Part shown: positions 27,041 through 35,864 of the stretch, in pieces
How the letters are laid out: each line of letters starts with the position of its first letter
Numbering within the stretch: position 1 is the stretch's first letter
NCBI GenBank assembly: GCA_025924815.1
Contig: JAICHQ010000009.1
Location: 1 to 63,378 of the forward strand
DNA: 63,378 nt
Direction: 5' to 3'
Source: Nocardioides sp.
Lineage (GTDB): Bacteria; Actinomycetota; Actinomycetes; Propionibacteriales; Nocardioidaceae
The notes under the pieces: model-generated
Databases searched by the model: none
What the model saw: the letters and a program-made list of their open reading frames with translations, nothing else
Told to the model about the DNA's origin: nothing
Position numbers and translations under genes: made by a program

Positions 27041-28381
27041 GTGTCGCTTCGTCCCCTGCTCGCCACCGTCGGCCTGGCCATCGCCGCCCTGGCCACCGTC
27101 GCCGGGACGATGACCGCGGTGCCGGCCGGATCGGCGGCGACCGCGAACGTCGTGACGCCGGGCAGCTTCCGGGGCTACGGCTTCGACCAGTGCCTGGCGC
27201 CGAGCCAGACGACGATGAACGCGTGGCTCAAGCACTCGCCCTTCCTCGCCGTCGGCATCTACATCTCCGGCGCCTCCCGGGCGTGCCGCAGCCAGCCCAA
27301 CCTGACCCCCGACTGGGTCGCGACCCAGCTGCGCAACGGCTGGCGGCTCCTGCCGATCACGCTCGGCCCGCAGGCGCCGTGCAACCCGCGCTTCCCCCGC
27401 TACGGCAACGACCCGGTGATCCGCAGCGACCCCGGTCCGAACAAGAACTACGGCAAGGCCCGCAAGCAGGGCGCCGCCGAGGCCGGCCGGGCGGTCGCCG
27501 CCGCGCAGGCGCTCGGCATCTCCGCGGGGAGCACGCTCTGGTACGACCTCGAGGGCTTCGACCAGAGCAAAGTCCGCTGTCGCAAGGCATCCCTGGCCTT
27601 CCTCAGCGGCTGGACCCGCGGCATCCACTCCCTGGACTACGTCTCGGGCGTCTACTCCAGCGCGGGGTCGGGCATCTGGGCGCTCGACCAGGCTCGCGTC
27701 GAGACACCGACCCTCTACCAGCTGCCCGACCAGATCTGGATCGCACGCTGGGACGGCCTCGCGAACACGTCGACGTCCTACATCGGCGACGACGGCTGGC
27801 GTCCGGGCGGCCGGATGAAGCAGTACGTCGGCGGGCACGACGAGACCTGGGGCAAGGTCCGGATCAACATCGACCGGGACTTCCTCAGCCTTGGCAAGCC
27901 CACGGCGCCGCCCGAGCGGCACTGCCGCGGCGTCGACGTCGACCTCCCCGACTACCCCCGCGCGAGGACGGGCGCCGACCCGGCCGTCGTGAAGGCCCTC
28001 CAGTGCCTGCTCACCGAGCAGAAGGCGTACGACGGACGGGTCAACGGCGTCTACAACGCCAAGACGCTGGCCGCGGCCCGCGCCTGGCAGCAGTCCCACG
28101 ACCTCCCGGTCCGCGCGACGTTCAACCGGCGCAGCTGGATGTCACTGCTGAGCGTGGGACCCCGTCCCGTGCTGAAGACCGGCTCGACCGGGTCCGACGT
28201 ACGCCGCGTCCAGCGGGTGCTGAACGCCGCTGCCCCGGACACCGGGCTGGCCGTCACCGGCCTGTTCGACAAGCGGACCGATGCCGCCCTGCGCGCCTGG
28301 CAGCGGGCGGTCGACCGCAAGGCCGAAGGGGTCGTGAACCCGAGTACCTGGACCGCCCTCGCGGCAGGCACGCGCGCCTGA
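27041..28381 (+). CDS. Secreted DUF1906 glycoside-hydrolase-like protein with two peptidoglycan-binding domains
   Basis: Product of 446 aa. A signal peptide is clear (SLRPLLATVGLAIAALAT, cleavage probably after GSAAT). Residues about 45-285 are the Rv2525c-like DUF1906 domain, a TIM-barrel-type fold: GFDQCLAPS, VGIYISG, LWYDLEGF with acidic residues at the likely active site, and NIDRDF at the end. Two PG_binding_1 units follow (about 310-375 and 380-446), with VKALQCLL..NGVYNAKTLAAARAWQ and VRRVQRVLN. It is therefore probably a cell-wall enzyme. The GTG has GGGAG five bases upstream. A TATGGT box lies about 75 bp upstream. Confidence 0.88.
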   Translation: MSLRPLLATVGLAIAALATVAGTMTAVPAGSAATANVVTPGSFRGYGFDQCLAPSQTTMNAWLKHSPFLAVGIYISGASRACRSQPNLTPDWVATQLRNGWRLLPITLGPQAPCNPRFPRYGNDPVIRSDPGPNKNYGKARKQGAAEAGRAVAAAQALGISAGSTLWYDLEGFDQSKVRCRKASLAFLSGWTRGIHSLDYVSGVYSSAGSGIWALDQARVETPTLYQLPDQIWIARWDGLANTSTSYIGDDGWRPGGRMKQYVGGHDETWGKVRINIDRDFLSLGKPTAPPERHCRGVDVDLPDYPRARTGADPAVVKALQCLLTEQKAYDGRVNGVYNAKTLAAARAWQQSHDLPVRATFNRRSWMSLLSVGPRPVLKTGSTGSDVRRVQRVLNAAAPDTGLAVTGLFDKRTDAALRAWQRAVDRKAEGVVNPSTWTALAAGTRA

Positions 28382-28396
28382 CCCGGAACGAGGCCG

Positions 28397-29074
28397 TCAG
28401 CGAGCCGGGACCGCACCCAGCGCGGCGAGGCCGGCGAAGAACCCCAGCCCGTCGGTGCCGGCGCCGGTGAGACTCTCGACGGCGTGCTCGGGGTGGGGCA
28501 TGAGACCGACGACGTTGCCGCGGTCGTTGGTGATGCCGGCGACGTCGTGCAACGAGCCGTTGGGGTTGAGGTCGAGGTAGCGGGCGACGACGCGGCCCTC
28601 TCCCTCGAGCCGCTCCAGGGTCGGCGCGTCGGCGACGAACCCGCCCTCGCCGTTCTTGATCACGACGGTGATCTCGGCGCCCGCGGCGTACGTCGACGTC
28701 CACGGTGTGCGGGTGTTCTCGATGCGTACCCGCTGGTCGCGGCAGATGAAGGTGCGGTGGTCGTTGCGGATGAGCGCCCCCGGCAGCAGGCGGGACTCGC
28801 ACAGTATCTGGAAGCCGTTGCAGATGCCGAGCACGGGCATGCCGCGGCCGGCGGCCGCCACGACCTCGCCCATCACCGGCGCGAACCGCGAGATCGCGCC
28901 GCAGCGCAGGTAGTCGCCGTAGGAGAAGCCGCCCGGCAGGACGACGGCGTCGACCCCGCGCAGGTCGGCGTCGGCGTGCCAGAGCGCGACCGCGTCGCCG
29001 CCGGCGAGCCGGACCGCACGCGCCGCGTCGGCGTCGTCCAGCGAGCCGGGGAAGGTGACGACGCCGACCCTCAC
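28397..29074 (-). CDS. purQ: Phosphoribosylformylglycinamidine synthase subunit PurQ (glutaminase)
   Basis: Product of 225 aa. It is a class I glutamine amidotransferase supplying ammonia to PurL. The nucleophile is C85 in GICNGFQIL, and the His/Glu pair is in LMPHPEHA near residue 200; [10 protein letters not shown] near residue 50 is typical. The GTG overlaps the purS stop by four bases (GTGA, 29071-29074), so the frame open further upstream is not used. purS-purQ form an operon, while purL is about 4 kb away. Confidence 0.96.
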   Translation of the reverse strand: MRVGVVTFPGSLDDADAARAVRLAGGDAVALWHADADLRGVDAVVLPGGFSYGDYLRCGAISRFAPVMGEVVAAAGRGMPVLGICNGFQILCESRLLPGALIRNDHRTFICRDQRVRIENTRTPWTSTYAAGAEITVVIKNGEGGFVADAPTLERLEGEGRVVARYLDLNPNGSLHDVAGITNDRGNVVGLMPHPEHAVESLTGAGTDGLGFFAGLAALGAVPAR

Positions 29075-29370
29075 GCGTCGTCCCCGTCGGCGGTGATGTC
29101 GCCAGCGGGCTCCGGCGAGACCGGCGGCTCGTCCGCGGTCACGGTGAAGGACTCGATGACCGGGTTGGCGAGCAGGGTCTCGGCCATCCGCCGTACGTCG
29201 GCGAGGCGGTCGTCGGTGGCCTCTCCGTCGACCTCGATCTCGAACCGCTTGCCCTGACGGACGTCGACGACCCCCTCGAACCCGAGCCGCGGGAGGGCGC
29301 CGAGCACCGCCTTGCCCTGGGGGTCGAGGATCTCGCGTCTGGGCATCACGTCGACGACGTAGCGGGCCAC
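29071..29370 (-). CDS. purS: Phosphoribosylformylglycinamidine synthase subunit PurS
   Basis: Product of 99 aa, slightly longer than the usual ~80 because of an acidic C-terminal tail. It is the small subunit that bridges PurL and PurQ. Family features are the opening [37 protein letters not shown] and [12 protein letters not shown]. The GTG has AGGAAAGG seven bases upstream, so unlike several other pur genes it has a leader; a TAGACT box at 29407-29412 is a likely -10 element, giving a leader of about 30 bases. Confidence 0.95.
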   Translation of the reverse strand: MARYVVDVMPRREILDPQGKAVLGALPRLGFEGVVDVRQGKRFEIEVDGEATDDRLADVRRMAETLLANPVIESFTVTADEPPVSPEPAGDITADGDDA

Positions 29371-29567
29371 GGTGGGGCCTTTCCTGACGGGAGCGGTACG
29401 CGCGCCAGTCTAGGGACGGGCGTGCCGCACCGGCGTGCCGCCACCCCGGAGCCGGACGCGGGTCACGGCCCGGACGTCCGTGGGTGGCGCTTCGAGAGGC
29501 CGGCCCGGTGGCGGATCGTGGTGCCCGGCCACGAGCATCTCCGAGCCGGGGGCGGCAGACTGTGAGC

Positions 29568-30104
29568 ATGGCATCCAACAACCCCCTCGGACTCGGTGGC
29601 GCCGGAGCGAACCCGGGCCTGCAGGGCGCGCGCCTCCTGCAGCTGGAGTTCCCGCAGTCGCTCGCCGTGTACGAGGACTACACGGCCGCCCAGAAGGCCG
29701 TCGACTTCCTCTCCGACAAGGAGTTCCCGGTCCAGAACTGCATGATCGTGGGCACCGACCTCAAGCAGGTCGAGCGGATCACCGGCCGGCTGACGACGGG
29801 CAAGGTCGCCCTCGGCGGCGCGCTGTCCGGCCTGTGGCTGGGCATCTTCATCGGCATCATCTTCACGATCTTCGACAGCAACAGCGGTCTCGCCACGATC
29901 GTGACCACGGCGCTCTTCGGCGTGCTGTTCGGGATCGTGTGGGCGCTGGTCGGGTACGCCGCCACCCGCGGCCAGCGCGACTTCTCCTCGGTCAAGGTGG
30001 TTGTCGCGACCCGCTACGAGGTGCTCGTCGAGCACAAGCTCCTGGCCCAGGCCCAGCAGCTCCTCAGCGGGCTCCCTGGAGCCCGGCCCAACCCGTTCGC
30101 CTGA
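29568..30104 (+). CDS. General-stress-protein-17M-like membrane protein (YflT domain)
   Basis: Product of 178 aa. Residues about 35-75 ([21 protein letters not shown], then [17 protein letters not shown]) form the alpha/beta YflT-type domain of general stress proteins. Two hydrophobic spans follow at about 85-135, then a second short soluble part that echoes the first ([22 protein letters not shown]). The function is unknown; such proteins are often induced by stress. The ATG at 29568 follows a CAGACT box by six bases, a variant of the leaderless layout; a GTG at 29562 is an alternative start. Confidence 0.75.
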   Translation: MASNNPLGLGGAGANPGLQGARLLQLEFPQSLAVYEDYTAAQKAVDFLSDKEFPVQNCMIVGTDLKQVERITGRLTTGKVALGGALSGLWLGIFIGIIFTIFDSNSGLATIVTTALFGVLFGIVWALVGYAATRGQRDFSSVKVVVATRYEVLVEHKLLAQAQQLLSGLPGARPNPFA

Positions 30105-30127
30105 GCCGGCCTGAGCGCCGGGCGGCG

Positions 30128-30562
30128 TCAGTCGTGACGCCGCCCGGCCAGGACGTCGGCGGCGCGAAGCAGGTCCTTGCGGACCGTGCCGGGCGCCCAC
30201 CGGCCGCTGACACTCGCGGCGAGAGCGAAGGCTCCGCGACCGGTCAGGCGACCCTCGGCGGTCAGCCGGGTGCCCTGTGGGGTCTTCACGAACCGCAGGG
30301 TGAGCAGCCCGTCGACCCCGCGCCAGGTGCCGGTCTCGGCCAGGACGCGGTAGGGCGTGAGCTCGGTGATCTCCATCGACGGCTTGATGCCGACCCTGGT
30401 GACGTCGCGCCACTGCATCCCGGCGCGGGGCGCACCCTCGTCGACCTCGATGACCGACCTCAGGCTGGCCTGCCACAGCGGCCGGTTGTGCGGATCGGCC
30501 AGGAAGCGGAACAGCACCGGCGGCGGGTGCGGCAGCTCGAGGGTGACCGAGAAGTCGCTCAC
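30128..30562 (-). CDS. SRPBCC (polyketide cyclase/START-like) family protein
   Basis: Product of 144 aa. It has the pattern of a START/SRPBCC ligand-binding fold: a first strand with VTLELPHPPPVLFRFLADPHNRPLWQ, a WRDVTRV strand, RVLAETGTWRGVDGLLTLRF, and a long C-terminal helix with RKDLLRAADVLAG. Ligand and function are unknown. An ATG at 30625 would extend it into the end of purC; the GTG at 30562, 49 bp after the purC stop, fits the domain start better, but neither has a strong ribosome site. Confidence 0.7.
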   Translation of the reverse strand: MSDFSVTLELPHPPPVLFRFLADPHNRPLWQASLRSVIEVDEGAPRAGMQWRDVTRVGIKPSMEITELTPYRVLAETGTWRGVDGLLTLRFVKTPQGTRLTAEGRLTGRGAFALAASVSGRWAPGTVRKDLLRAADVLAGRRHD

Positions 30563-30611
30563 GCCGGTGCCTGTGAGTGGCCGGGGACGCGAGCCCCCGG
30601 CCGGCCCGAGC

Positions 30612-31514
30612 TCACCAGCGCTCACCGGTCAGGGCCTCGAACGCCTCGAGATAGCGGGCCCGCGTGCGCTCCACGACCTCGGGCGGCAGCGGCGGCGGCG
30701 GCTCGCCCGACGTACGGTCCCAGCCGGAGGCCGCCGAGAGCAGCCAGTTACGCACGATCTGCTTGTCGTACGACGGCTGGGCGCGACCGGGCGCCCACTC
30801 GGCCGCCGGCCAGAAGCGCGAGGAGTCCGGCGTGAGCACCTCGTCGGCCAGCACCAGAGCGCCGGCCCGTCCTGAGCCGGACGAAGGGTCGGCTCGGCGC
30901 CGCCCCAGTTCGAGCTTGGTGTCGGCCACGATGATCCCGCGGCCACGTGCGATCTCCTCCGCCCGCTCGTAGACCGCGAGCGTCACCTCGCGCAGGGATG
31001 CGGCCGTCTCAGCGCCCAGCGTGGCCACGATCGCGTCATAGGAGACGTTCTCGTCGTGCTCGCCGAGGTCGGCCTTGCGGGCCGGCGTGAAGATGGGCGA
31101 CGGCAGCCGGCTGCCGTCCTCGAGACCGGGCGGCAGGGCGATGCCGCACACCTCGCCGGTGCCGAGATAGTCGAGCAGGCCGGAGCCGGTGAGGTAGCCG
31201 CGTGCGACGCACTCGACGGGGTACATGTCGAGCCGCTCGCAGATGACGGCTCGACCGCGGACTGCCTCGGGGACGTCGGTGGAGAGCACGTGGTGGGGGA
31301 CCAGGTCGGCGAGCTGGTCGAACCACCACAACGACATCCGGGTGAGGATCTCGCCCTTGTCGGGGATCGTGGTGTCGAGGATGAAGTCGAACGCGGAGAT
31401 CCGATCGCTGGCAACCATCAGCAGCCGACCGTCGGGCAGGTCGTAGAGGTCGCGCACCTTGCCGGAGTGGATGTGGGTCGCTCCGTCGATCACGGAAGCC
31501 GGGGACGTCGACAT
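30612..31514 (-). CDS. purC: Phosphoribosylaminoimidazole-succinocarboxamide synthase
   Basis: Product of 300 aa. SAICAR synthetase joins CAIR and aspartate with ATP, step 7 of purine synthesis. It is of the longer, yeast-like type: GKVRDLYDL, SDRISAFDFIL, CVARGYLTGSGL, IIVADTKLELG and LADEVLTPDSSRFW. Between LELG and LADE sits RRRADPSSGSGRAG, longer than the short linker usual here and encoded by a repeat-like sequence (30865-30890); it seems to be an in-frame insertion in a surface loop. The ATG lies seven bases after TAGCCT, so the mRNA is probably leaderless and the longer open frame is not used. Confidence 0.95.
   Translation of the reverse strand: MSTSPASVIDGATHIHSGKVRDLYDLPDGRLLMVASDRISAFDFILDTTIPDKGEILTRMSLWWFDQLADLVPHHVLSTDVPEAVRGRAVICERLDMYPVECVARGYLTGSGLLDYLGTGEVCGIALPPGLEDGSRLPSPIFTPARKADLGEHDENVSYDAIVATLGAETAASLREVTLAVYERAEEIARGRGIIVADTKLELGRRRADPSSGSGRAGALVLADEVLTPDSSRFWPAAEWAPGRAQPSYDKQIVRNWLLSAASGWDRTSGEPPPPLPPEVVERTRARYLEAFEALTGERW
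30865..30890. repeat. Interspersed-repeat-like insert within purC
   Basis: The minus strand reads CCTTCGTCCGGCTCAGGACG in its core, close to the CCTTCGACAAGCTCAGGAC type of short repeat seen scattered in many bacterial genomes. It encodes the Ser/Gly/Arg-rich loop insertion in PurC and is in frame. No other full copy was found in this window. Confidence 0.4.
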
Positions 31515-31521
31515 GCGGCCG

Positions 31522-31527
31522 AGGCTA
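31522..31527 (-). promoter_or_regulatory. -10 box, leaderless purC promoter
   Basis: TAGCCT on the minus strand, seven bases before the purC ATG at 31514. Confidence 0.5.
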
Positions 31528-31549
31528 CCGAGCCTCGCGACGGCGCAGA

Positions 31550-31822
31550 TCAGTACCCGATCTCGAACGCCTCGGCCCCGGTCGGCCGGACGTCCGTGAC
31601 CGCGACCGCACGCACCGAGGCGGACGACGGTCCGCGACGGCACCACTCGACCATCGCCTCGACCGCCGCGTCCTCACCCTCGACGTGACCGGCCACGGAC
31701 CCGTCGGGCTCGTTGCGGACCCATCCGCGTACTCCGAGACGCTCGGCCTCCTGCACGGCGTACCAGCGGAACGAGACGCCCTGCACCCGGCCGGTCACCT
31801 TCACCGTCACGGCCCTGGCCAT
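31550..31822 (-). CDS. acyP: Acylphosphatase
   Basis: Product of 90 aa, the normal length. It hydrolyses acyl phosphates such as acetyl or carbamoyl phosphate. The catalytic pair is visible: R19 in GRVQGVSFRWY and N37 in GWVRNEPDGSV. The ATG lies six bases after TAACGT, whose first three bases are the stop codon of the upstream response-regulator gene, so it may have its own promoter as well as read-through from the two-component operon. Confidence 0.95.
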   Translation of the reverse strand: MARAVTVKVTGRVQGVSFRWYAVQEAERLGVRGWVRNEPDGSVAGHVEGEDAAVEAMVEWCRRGPSSASVRAVAVTDVRPTGAEAFEIGY

Positions 31823-31828
31823 GTCACG

Positions 31829-31834
31829 ACGTTA
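31829..31834 (-). promoter_or_regulatory. -10 box, leaderless acyP promoter, shared with a stop codon
   Basis: TAACGT on the minus strand, six bases before the acyP ATG. Its TAA is also the stop codon of the response-regulator gene. Confidence 0.45.
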
Positions 31835-32509
31835 GACCGGGCTGGCGGGCTGCCCGCTGACCAGGCCGGCCTCGTAGGCGAAGATCACCACCTGGACGCG
31901 GTCGCGCAGGCCGAGCTTCATCAGGATGCGACCGACATGGGTCTTCACCGTGGTCTCCGAGACGAACGACTCCGACGCGATCTCGGCGTTGGTGAGACCG
32001 CGGGCGAGCATCAGCAGGATCTCCCGCTCGCGCTTGGTCAGGGTCGCGAGCGCCTTCCGGGCGCCGTCGTCGCGGATGCGAGGCGTGGAGACGAAGGAGT
32101 CGATCATCCGGCGGGTCACGCTCGGCGCCAGCAACGAGTCGCCACCGTGGACGGCGCGGATGCCGGCGACGAGCAGCTCCGGCTGGACGTCCTTGAGCAG
32201 GAAGCCGCTCGCGCCCGCCCGGAGCGCCTCGTAGACGTACTCGTCCATGTCGAACGTCGTCAGCATGACCACGCGGGTGGCTGCGCGCTCCGGGTCCGCG
32301 GTGATCTGCCGGGTCGCGTCGATGCCGTCGAGCACAGGCATCCGGACGTCCATGAGCACGACGTCCGGCCGGAGCCCACGGCACCCGTCGACCGCCTCCA
32401 TCCCGTTCGCGGCCTCACCGACGACCTCGAGGTCGGGCTCGATCTCGAGGATCATCCGGAACCCACGCCGGACCAGGGCCTGGTCGTCGGCGATCAGCAC
32501 TCCGATCAC
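31832..32509 (-). CDS. NarL/LuxR-family response regulator
   Basis: Product of 225 aa. The receiver domain (1-120) has the acidic pair D8-D9, phosphoacceptor D54 in DVVLMDVRMP and K in LLKDV near 107. The LuxR helix-turn-helix follows at about 150-215 (LTKREREILLMLARGLTNAEIA, then VSETTVKTHVGRILMKLGLRDR). It acts as a DNA-binding output of the kinase encoded directly upstream; the genes overlap by four bases, so they are co-translated. The target genes are unknown. The divergent membrane protein at 33802 is one possibility. Confidence 0.96.
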   Translation of the reverse strand: MIGVLIADDQALVRRGFRMILEIEPDLEVVGEAANGMEAVDGCRGLRPDVVLMDVRMPVLDGIDATRQITADPERAATRVVMLTTFDMDEYVYEALRAGASGFLLKDVQPELLVAGIRAVHGGDSLLAPSVTRRMIDSFVSTPRIRDDGARKALATLTKREREILLMLARGLTNAEIASESFVSETTVKTHVGRILMKLGLRDRVQVVIFAYEAGLVSGQPASPV

Positions 32510-33636
32510 GTCGCCTCCAACGGCAGCGTGGCCAGCAGCTCGAACCCTCCGCCGGCCCGCGGGCGGGCGACGAGGTCGCCGCCGTACACAAGGACCCGCT
32601 CCCGCATCCCCAGCAGGCCGTTGCCCGCCTCGACCGCGCGGGTGGGCCCGCCGTCATCGCGCACCACGAGGTCCAGGGTCGTGGGTCCGTAGCTGATCTC
32701 GACGTCCGCGCGTCGCGGGGCGACCGCGTGCCGCAGCGCGTTGGTCAGGCCCTCCTGGAGCAGGCGGTACGCGGTGAGGTCGAGCCCGCCGGGCAGCGGC
32801 CGCGGCCGGCCGGAGACCACGAGCTCGACCGGGAGGCCTGCGGCCCGGACCTTCTCCACCAGACCGTCGATCTGTCCCAGCCCCGGGGGCGGCTCCCGGT
32901 CGACGCGGCTCCCGTCCTCGCGCAGCACGCCGACCATGTGACGCATCTCCTGCATCGCCTCCCGCCCGACGCGCTCGACGGTCTCCAGGGCCTCGCGCTC
33001 GGCGGTCTGGTCCAGCGTGAGCCGGCGGCGGACGGCGGAGGTCTGGACCGTCATCACGCTGACGCTGTGGCCGATGACGTCGTGCAGCTCACGGGCGATG
33101 CGGTTCCGCTCCTCGGCGACGGCGCGGGCCGCGCGCTGCTGCCGGTCGACCCGGCGCTGGTCGAGATTCTGGGCCTGGCTGCGCACGAGCGCTCCGACCA
33201 GCCAGCCGATCACCCACGGAAACAGCCAGATCAGACCGGCGGCGTGGGCCGCCCAGGTGGTGTCCATCGGGTCGAGACCGTCCCAGGCGACCCACAGCCC
33301 GCCCGCCAGGACCAGCCCCCACCAGGTCGGCCGGCGTCGTTCCCAGCGGGCCACGGAGTACGCCGCGACCAGGGCCGGCAGGGCCACTCCCTGTCCCTCG
33401 GGCGAGCCGAACACGGCGAACTCGACGATGCTCACCACGACGATGCCCGCCAGACAGCCCAGCGGCTCGACGCGTCGCACCAGGAGCAGAGCACCCGTCG
33501 CGACGTACAGGGCGGCCTGCGCCCACACGGGGCCCTGGCGGTGGGTGGCGTCGATCCCCCACACCGCCTCGAGCACTCCGAGCACGACGACGACCAGAGC
33601 GACGGCTCCGTCCAGCGCCCAGCTCCGGCGGGTCAT
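32506..33636 (-). CDS. NarL-type sensor histidine kinase
   Basis: Product of 376 aa. The N-terminal half (about residues 10-150) has five or six hydrophobic spans and little extracellular sequence, typical of actinobacterial HPK7 kinases sensing the membrane or an unknown signal. The HisKA_3 dimerisation helix holds the phosphoacceptor H185 (RIARELHDVIGHSVSVM). The ATPase domain follows, with NALRHA as N-box and DDGGP and GNGLLGMRERV as G-boxes. The ATG lies six bases after TACCGT, so the operon HK-RR-acyP probably begins leaderless. Confidence 0.95.
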   Translation of the reverse strand: MTRRSWALDGAVALVVVVLGVLEAVWGIDATHRQGPVWAQAALYVATGALLLVRRVEPLGCLAGIVVVSIVEFAVFGSPEGQGVALPALVAAYSVARWERRRPTWWGLVLAGGLWVAWDGLDPMDTTWAAHAAGLIWLFPWVIGWLVGALVRSQAQNLDQRRVDRQQRAARAVAEERNRIARELHDVIGHSVSVMTVQTSAVRRRLTLDQTAEREALETVERVGREAMQEMRHMVGVLREDGSRVDREPPPGLGQIDGLVEKVRAAGLPVELVVSGRPRPLPGGLDLTAYRLLQEGLTNALRHAVAPRRADVEISYGPTTLDLVVRDDGGPTRAVEAGNGLLGMRERVLVYGGDLVARPRAGGGFELLATLPLEAT

Positions 33637-33642
33637 GCACCG

Positions 33643-33648
33643 ACGGTA
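33643..33648 (-). promoter_or_regulatory. -10 box, leaderless histidine kinase promoter
   Basis: TACCGT on the minus strand, six bases before the ATG at 33636. Confidence 0.45.
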
Positions 33649-33801
33649 GGGCAGACCGGCCGTGGGGACGTCCTACTTGCGGAGGACGGCGACGTACGCC
33701 GTCCCGAGGACCCGAAACCGTGGCTGGGGACGACGACCTCCCGGCCACCCGCCTCCTAGCGTCGCCGGACAGTGTCCATCAGACCCCTTCCAGGAGGAAC
33801 C

Positions 33802-34437
33802 ATGACCAGCATCCCTCGCCGGGCCGCCGGCGCGCTCATCGTCTACGGCGTGGGCGTCACCTTCGCCTTCCTCGCCTCCGGGACGCCCGGCGGCGACTAC
33901 GACGACGAAGCCATCCGCAGCTATCTGACGAGCGGCCACTGGCCGGCCGCCTTCGCGCTCGCCTACCTGGCCGCGGGCTGCGCACTCGCTCTGACGGTCT
34001 TCGGCCACGGGCTGCGCACCGCGCTCGGTGGGGCCCTCGGCGACTTCGTCTGGGGTCTGTCGATCGCCGGGACGGCGACCGGCGTCGTCGGCGTCTTCGT
34101 GACGGCCGGCCTCGACGTGTCGATGTCCGAGGGCGGTCACGCGGTGCAGACGGGGGTGCCGCATCCGGTGGTGTACGCGATCAGCGAGATCGGCAACCTC
34201 ATCGCGGTGTGCGCTCCGGCGTTCTTCACCGGTGTGATCGCCCTGGTGTGGGCGGTGAGGGGCCCGATGCCGGCGTGGCTGCGGGTGGCCTCGGTCGTGG
34301 CCGGAGTCTGCGGGATCCTCGCGCCCCTGTTCTTCACCTACTTCATCTTCGTGCTGTGGACCGTCGTCGCCGGCGCCACCGTGGCGACCGCTCGGCAGCC
34401 GCGGTCGTCGGCCGACCCGCAGCCGTCCCTGGTCTGA
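33802..34437 (+). CDS. Small polytopic membrane protein of unknown function
   Basis: Product of 211 aa with about five or six hydrophobic segments (roughly 8-26, 47-66, 75-97, 135-155, 160-180 and 182-200) and a short polar tail. A conserved-looking loop, PGGDYDDEAIRSYL, follows the first segment. The ATG has a perfect AGGAGG four bases before it (33792-33797), one of the best ribosome sites in the window. It diverges from the two-component system across 165 bp, so it is a candidate target. I do not recognise the family. Confidence 0.75.
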   Translation: MTSIPRRAAGALIVYGVGVTFAFLASGTPGGDYDDEAIRSYLTSGHWPAAFALAYLAAGCALALTVFGHGLRTALGGALGDFVWGLSIAGTATGVVGVFVTAGLDVSMSEGGHAVQTGVPHPVVYAISEIGNLIAVCAPAFFTGVIALVWAVRGPMPAWLRVASVVAGVCGILAPLFFTYFIFVLWTVVAGATVATARQPRSSADPQPSLV

Positions 34438-34442
34438 CGGGG

Positions 34443-35864
34443 TCAGAGGATCGCGCTCGGGAAGTACGTCGCGGCGTCGGGGTGTCGCGCGACCAGCGCC
34501 TCGACGCGGCGTACGACGGCCCGGGTCTGCGAGCGGGCCGCGCCGGTGAACTCGATCGGGTCGCGCACGAGCGCGGCGACCGCGGCCCGGTCGAGGCCCA
34601 GGCGCGGGTCGGCGGCGAGACGGTCGAAGAGGTCGTTGTCCGTGCGCCCCTGCCTCATCTCGAGCGCGACCGCGACCGCGTGCTCCTTGATCGCCTCGTG
34701 GGCGCTCTCTCGGCCGACACCGGCGCGCACCGCGGCCATCAGCACCGTGGTCGTGGCGAGGAACGGCAGGTAGCGGTCGAGCTCGCGCTGGATCACCGCC
34801 GGGAACGCGCCGAACTCGTCGAGGACGGTCAGGAACGTCTGGAACAGCCCGTCGGTGGCGAAGAACGCGTCGGGCAGTGCGACCCGGCGTACGACGGAAC
34901 AGGAGACGTCGCCCTCGTTCCACTGGTCGCCCGCCAGCTCGGAGACCATCGAGAGATGGCCGCGGAGCACGACCGCGAGGCCGTTGACGCGCTCGCAGGA
35001 GCGGGTGTTCATCTTGTGGGGCATGGCCGACGAGCCGACCTGGCCCTCGGCGAAGCCCTCGGTGACCAGCTCGTGTCCGGCCATCAACCGGATGGTGGTG
35101 GCCAGGCTCGAGGGGGCCGCGACCAACTGGACCAGCGCGGAGACGACGTCGAAGTCGAGCGAGCGCGGGTAGACCTGACCGACGCTGTCGAGGGCCCGGT
35201 CGAAGCCGAGATGCGCGGCGACGCGGCGTTCGAGCTCGGCGAGCCTGTCCTCGTCGCCGCGGAGCAGGTCGAGCATGTCCTGGGCGGTGCCCATCGGACC
35301 CTTGATGCCACGCAGGGGATAACGGGCCAGCAGGTCCTCCAGCCGCTCGACCGCGACCAGGAGCTCGTCGGCGACCGAGGCGAACCGCTTGCCGAGGGTC
35401 GTCGCCTGGGCGGCGACGTTGTGCGAGCGACCGGCCATGACGGTCGCCTCGTGCTCGACCGCGAGGCGGGCGAGACGGGCGAGCGTGGCGACCGCGCGGT
35501 CGCGCATCAAGGCCAGCGACTGCCGGACCTGCAGCTGCTCGACGTTCTCGGTCAGGTCGCGAGAGGTCATCCCCTTGTGGACGTGCTCGTGGCCGCCGGC
35601 GAGGGCGGCGAACTCCTCGATCCGCGCCTTCACGTCGTGCCGGGTCACCCGCTCGCGCGCCGCGATCGACTCCAGGTCCACCTGGTCCACGACCTTCTCG
35701 TACGCCTCCACGACGCCGTCCGGTACGTCGACCCCGAGGTCGCGCTGCGCGGTCAGCACTGCGATCCACAGCCGGCGCTCGAGCACGACCTTGTGCTCCG
35801 GCGACCAGATCGCCACGAGGTCGGGCGCGGCGTACCGCGTCGCGAGGACGTTGGGCACGGTCAC
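34443..35864 (-). CDS. purB: Adenylosuccinate lyase
   Basis: Product of 473 aa. It cleaves SAICAR to AICAR and adenylosuccinate to AMP, releasing fumarate in both. Fumarase/aspartase superfamily features are present: TSRDLTENVEQLQ, AGRSHNVAAQATTLGKRFAS with the catalytic His, and the signature GSSAMPHKMN. The GTG start overlaps the stop of the DUF402 gene by four bases (GTGA, 35861-35864). With purD upstream of DUF402 in the same way, purD-DUF402-purB is a tightly coupled operon. It converges on the small membrane gene with only 5 bp between stops. Confidence 0.96.
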   Translation of the reverse strand: MTVPNVLATRYAAPDLVAIWSPEHKVVLERRLWIAVLTAQRDLGVDVPDGVVEAYEKVVDQVDLESIAARERVTRHDVKARIEEFAALAGGHEHVHKGMTSRDLTENVEQLQVRQSLALMRDRAVATLARLARLAVEHEATVMAGRSHNVAAQATTLGKRFASVADELLVAVERLEDLLARYPLRGIKGPMGTAQDMLDLLRGDEDRLAELERRVAAHLGFDRALDSVGQVYPRSLDFDVVSALVQLVAAPSSLATTIRLMAGHELVTEGFAEGQVGSSAMPHKMNTRSCERVNGLAVVLRGHLSMVSELAGDQWNEGDVSCSVVRRVALPDAFFATDGLFQTFLTVLDEFGAFPAVIQRELDRYLPFLATTTVLMAAVRAGVGRESAHEAIKEHAVAVALEMRQGRTDNDLFDRLAADPRLGLDRAAVAALVRDPIEFTGAARSQTRAVVRRVEALVARHPDAATYFPSAIL

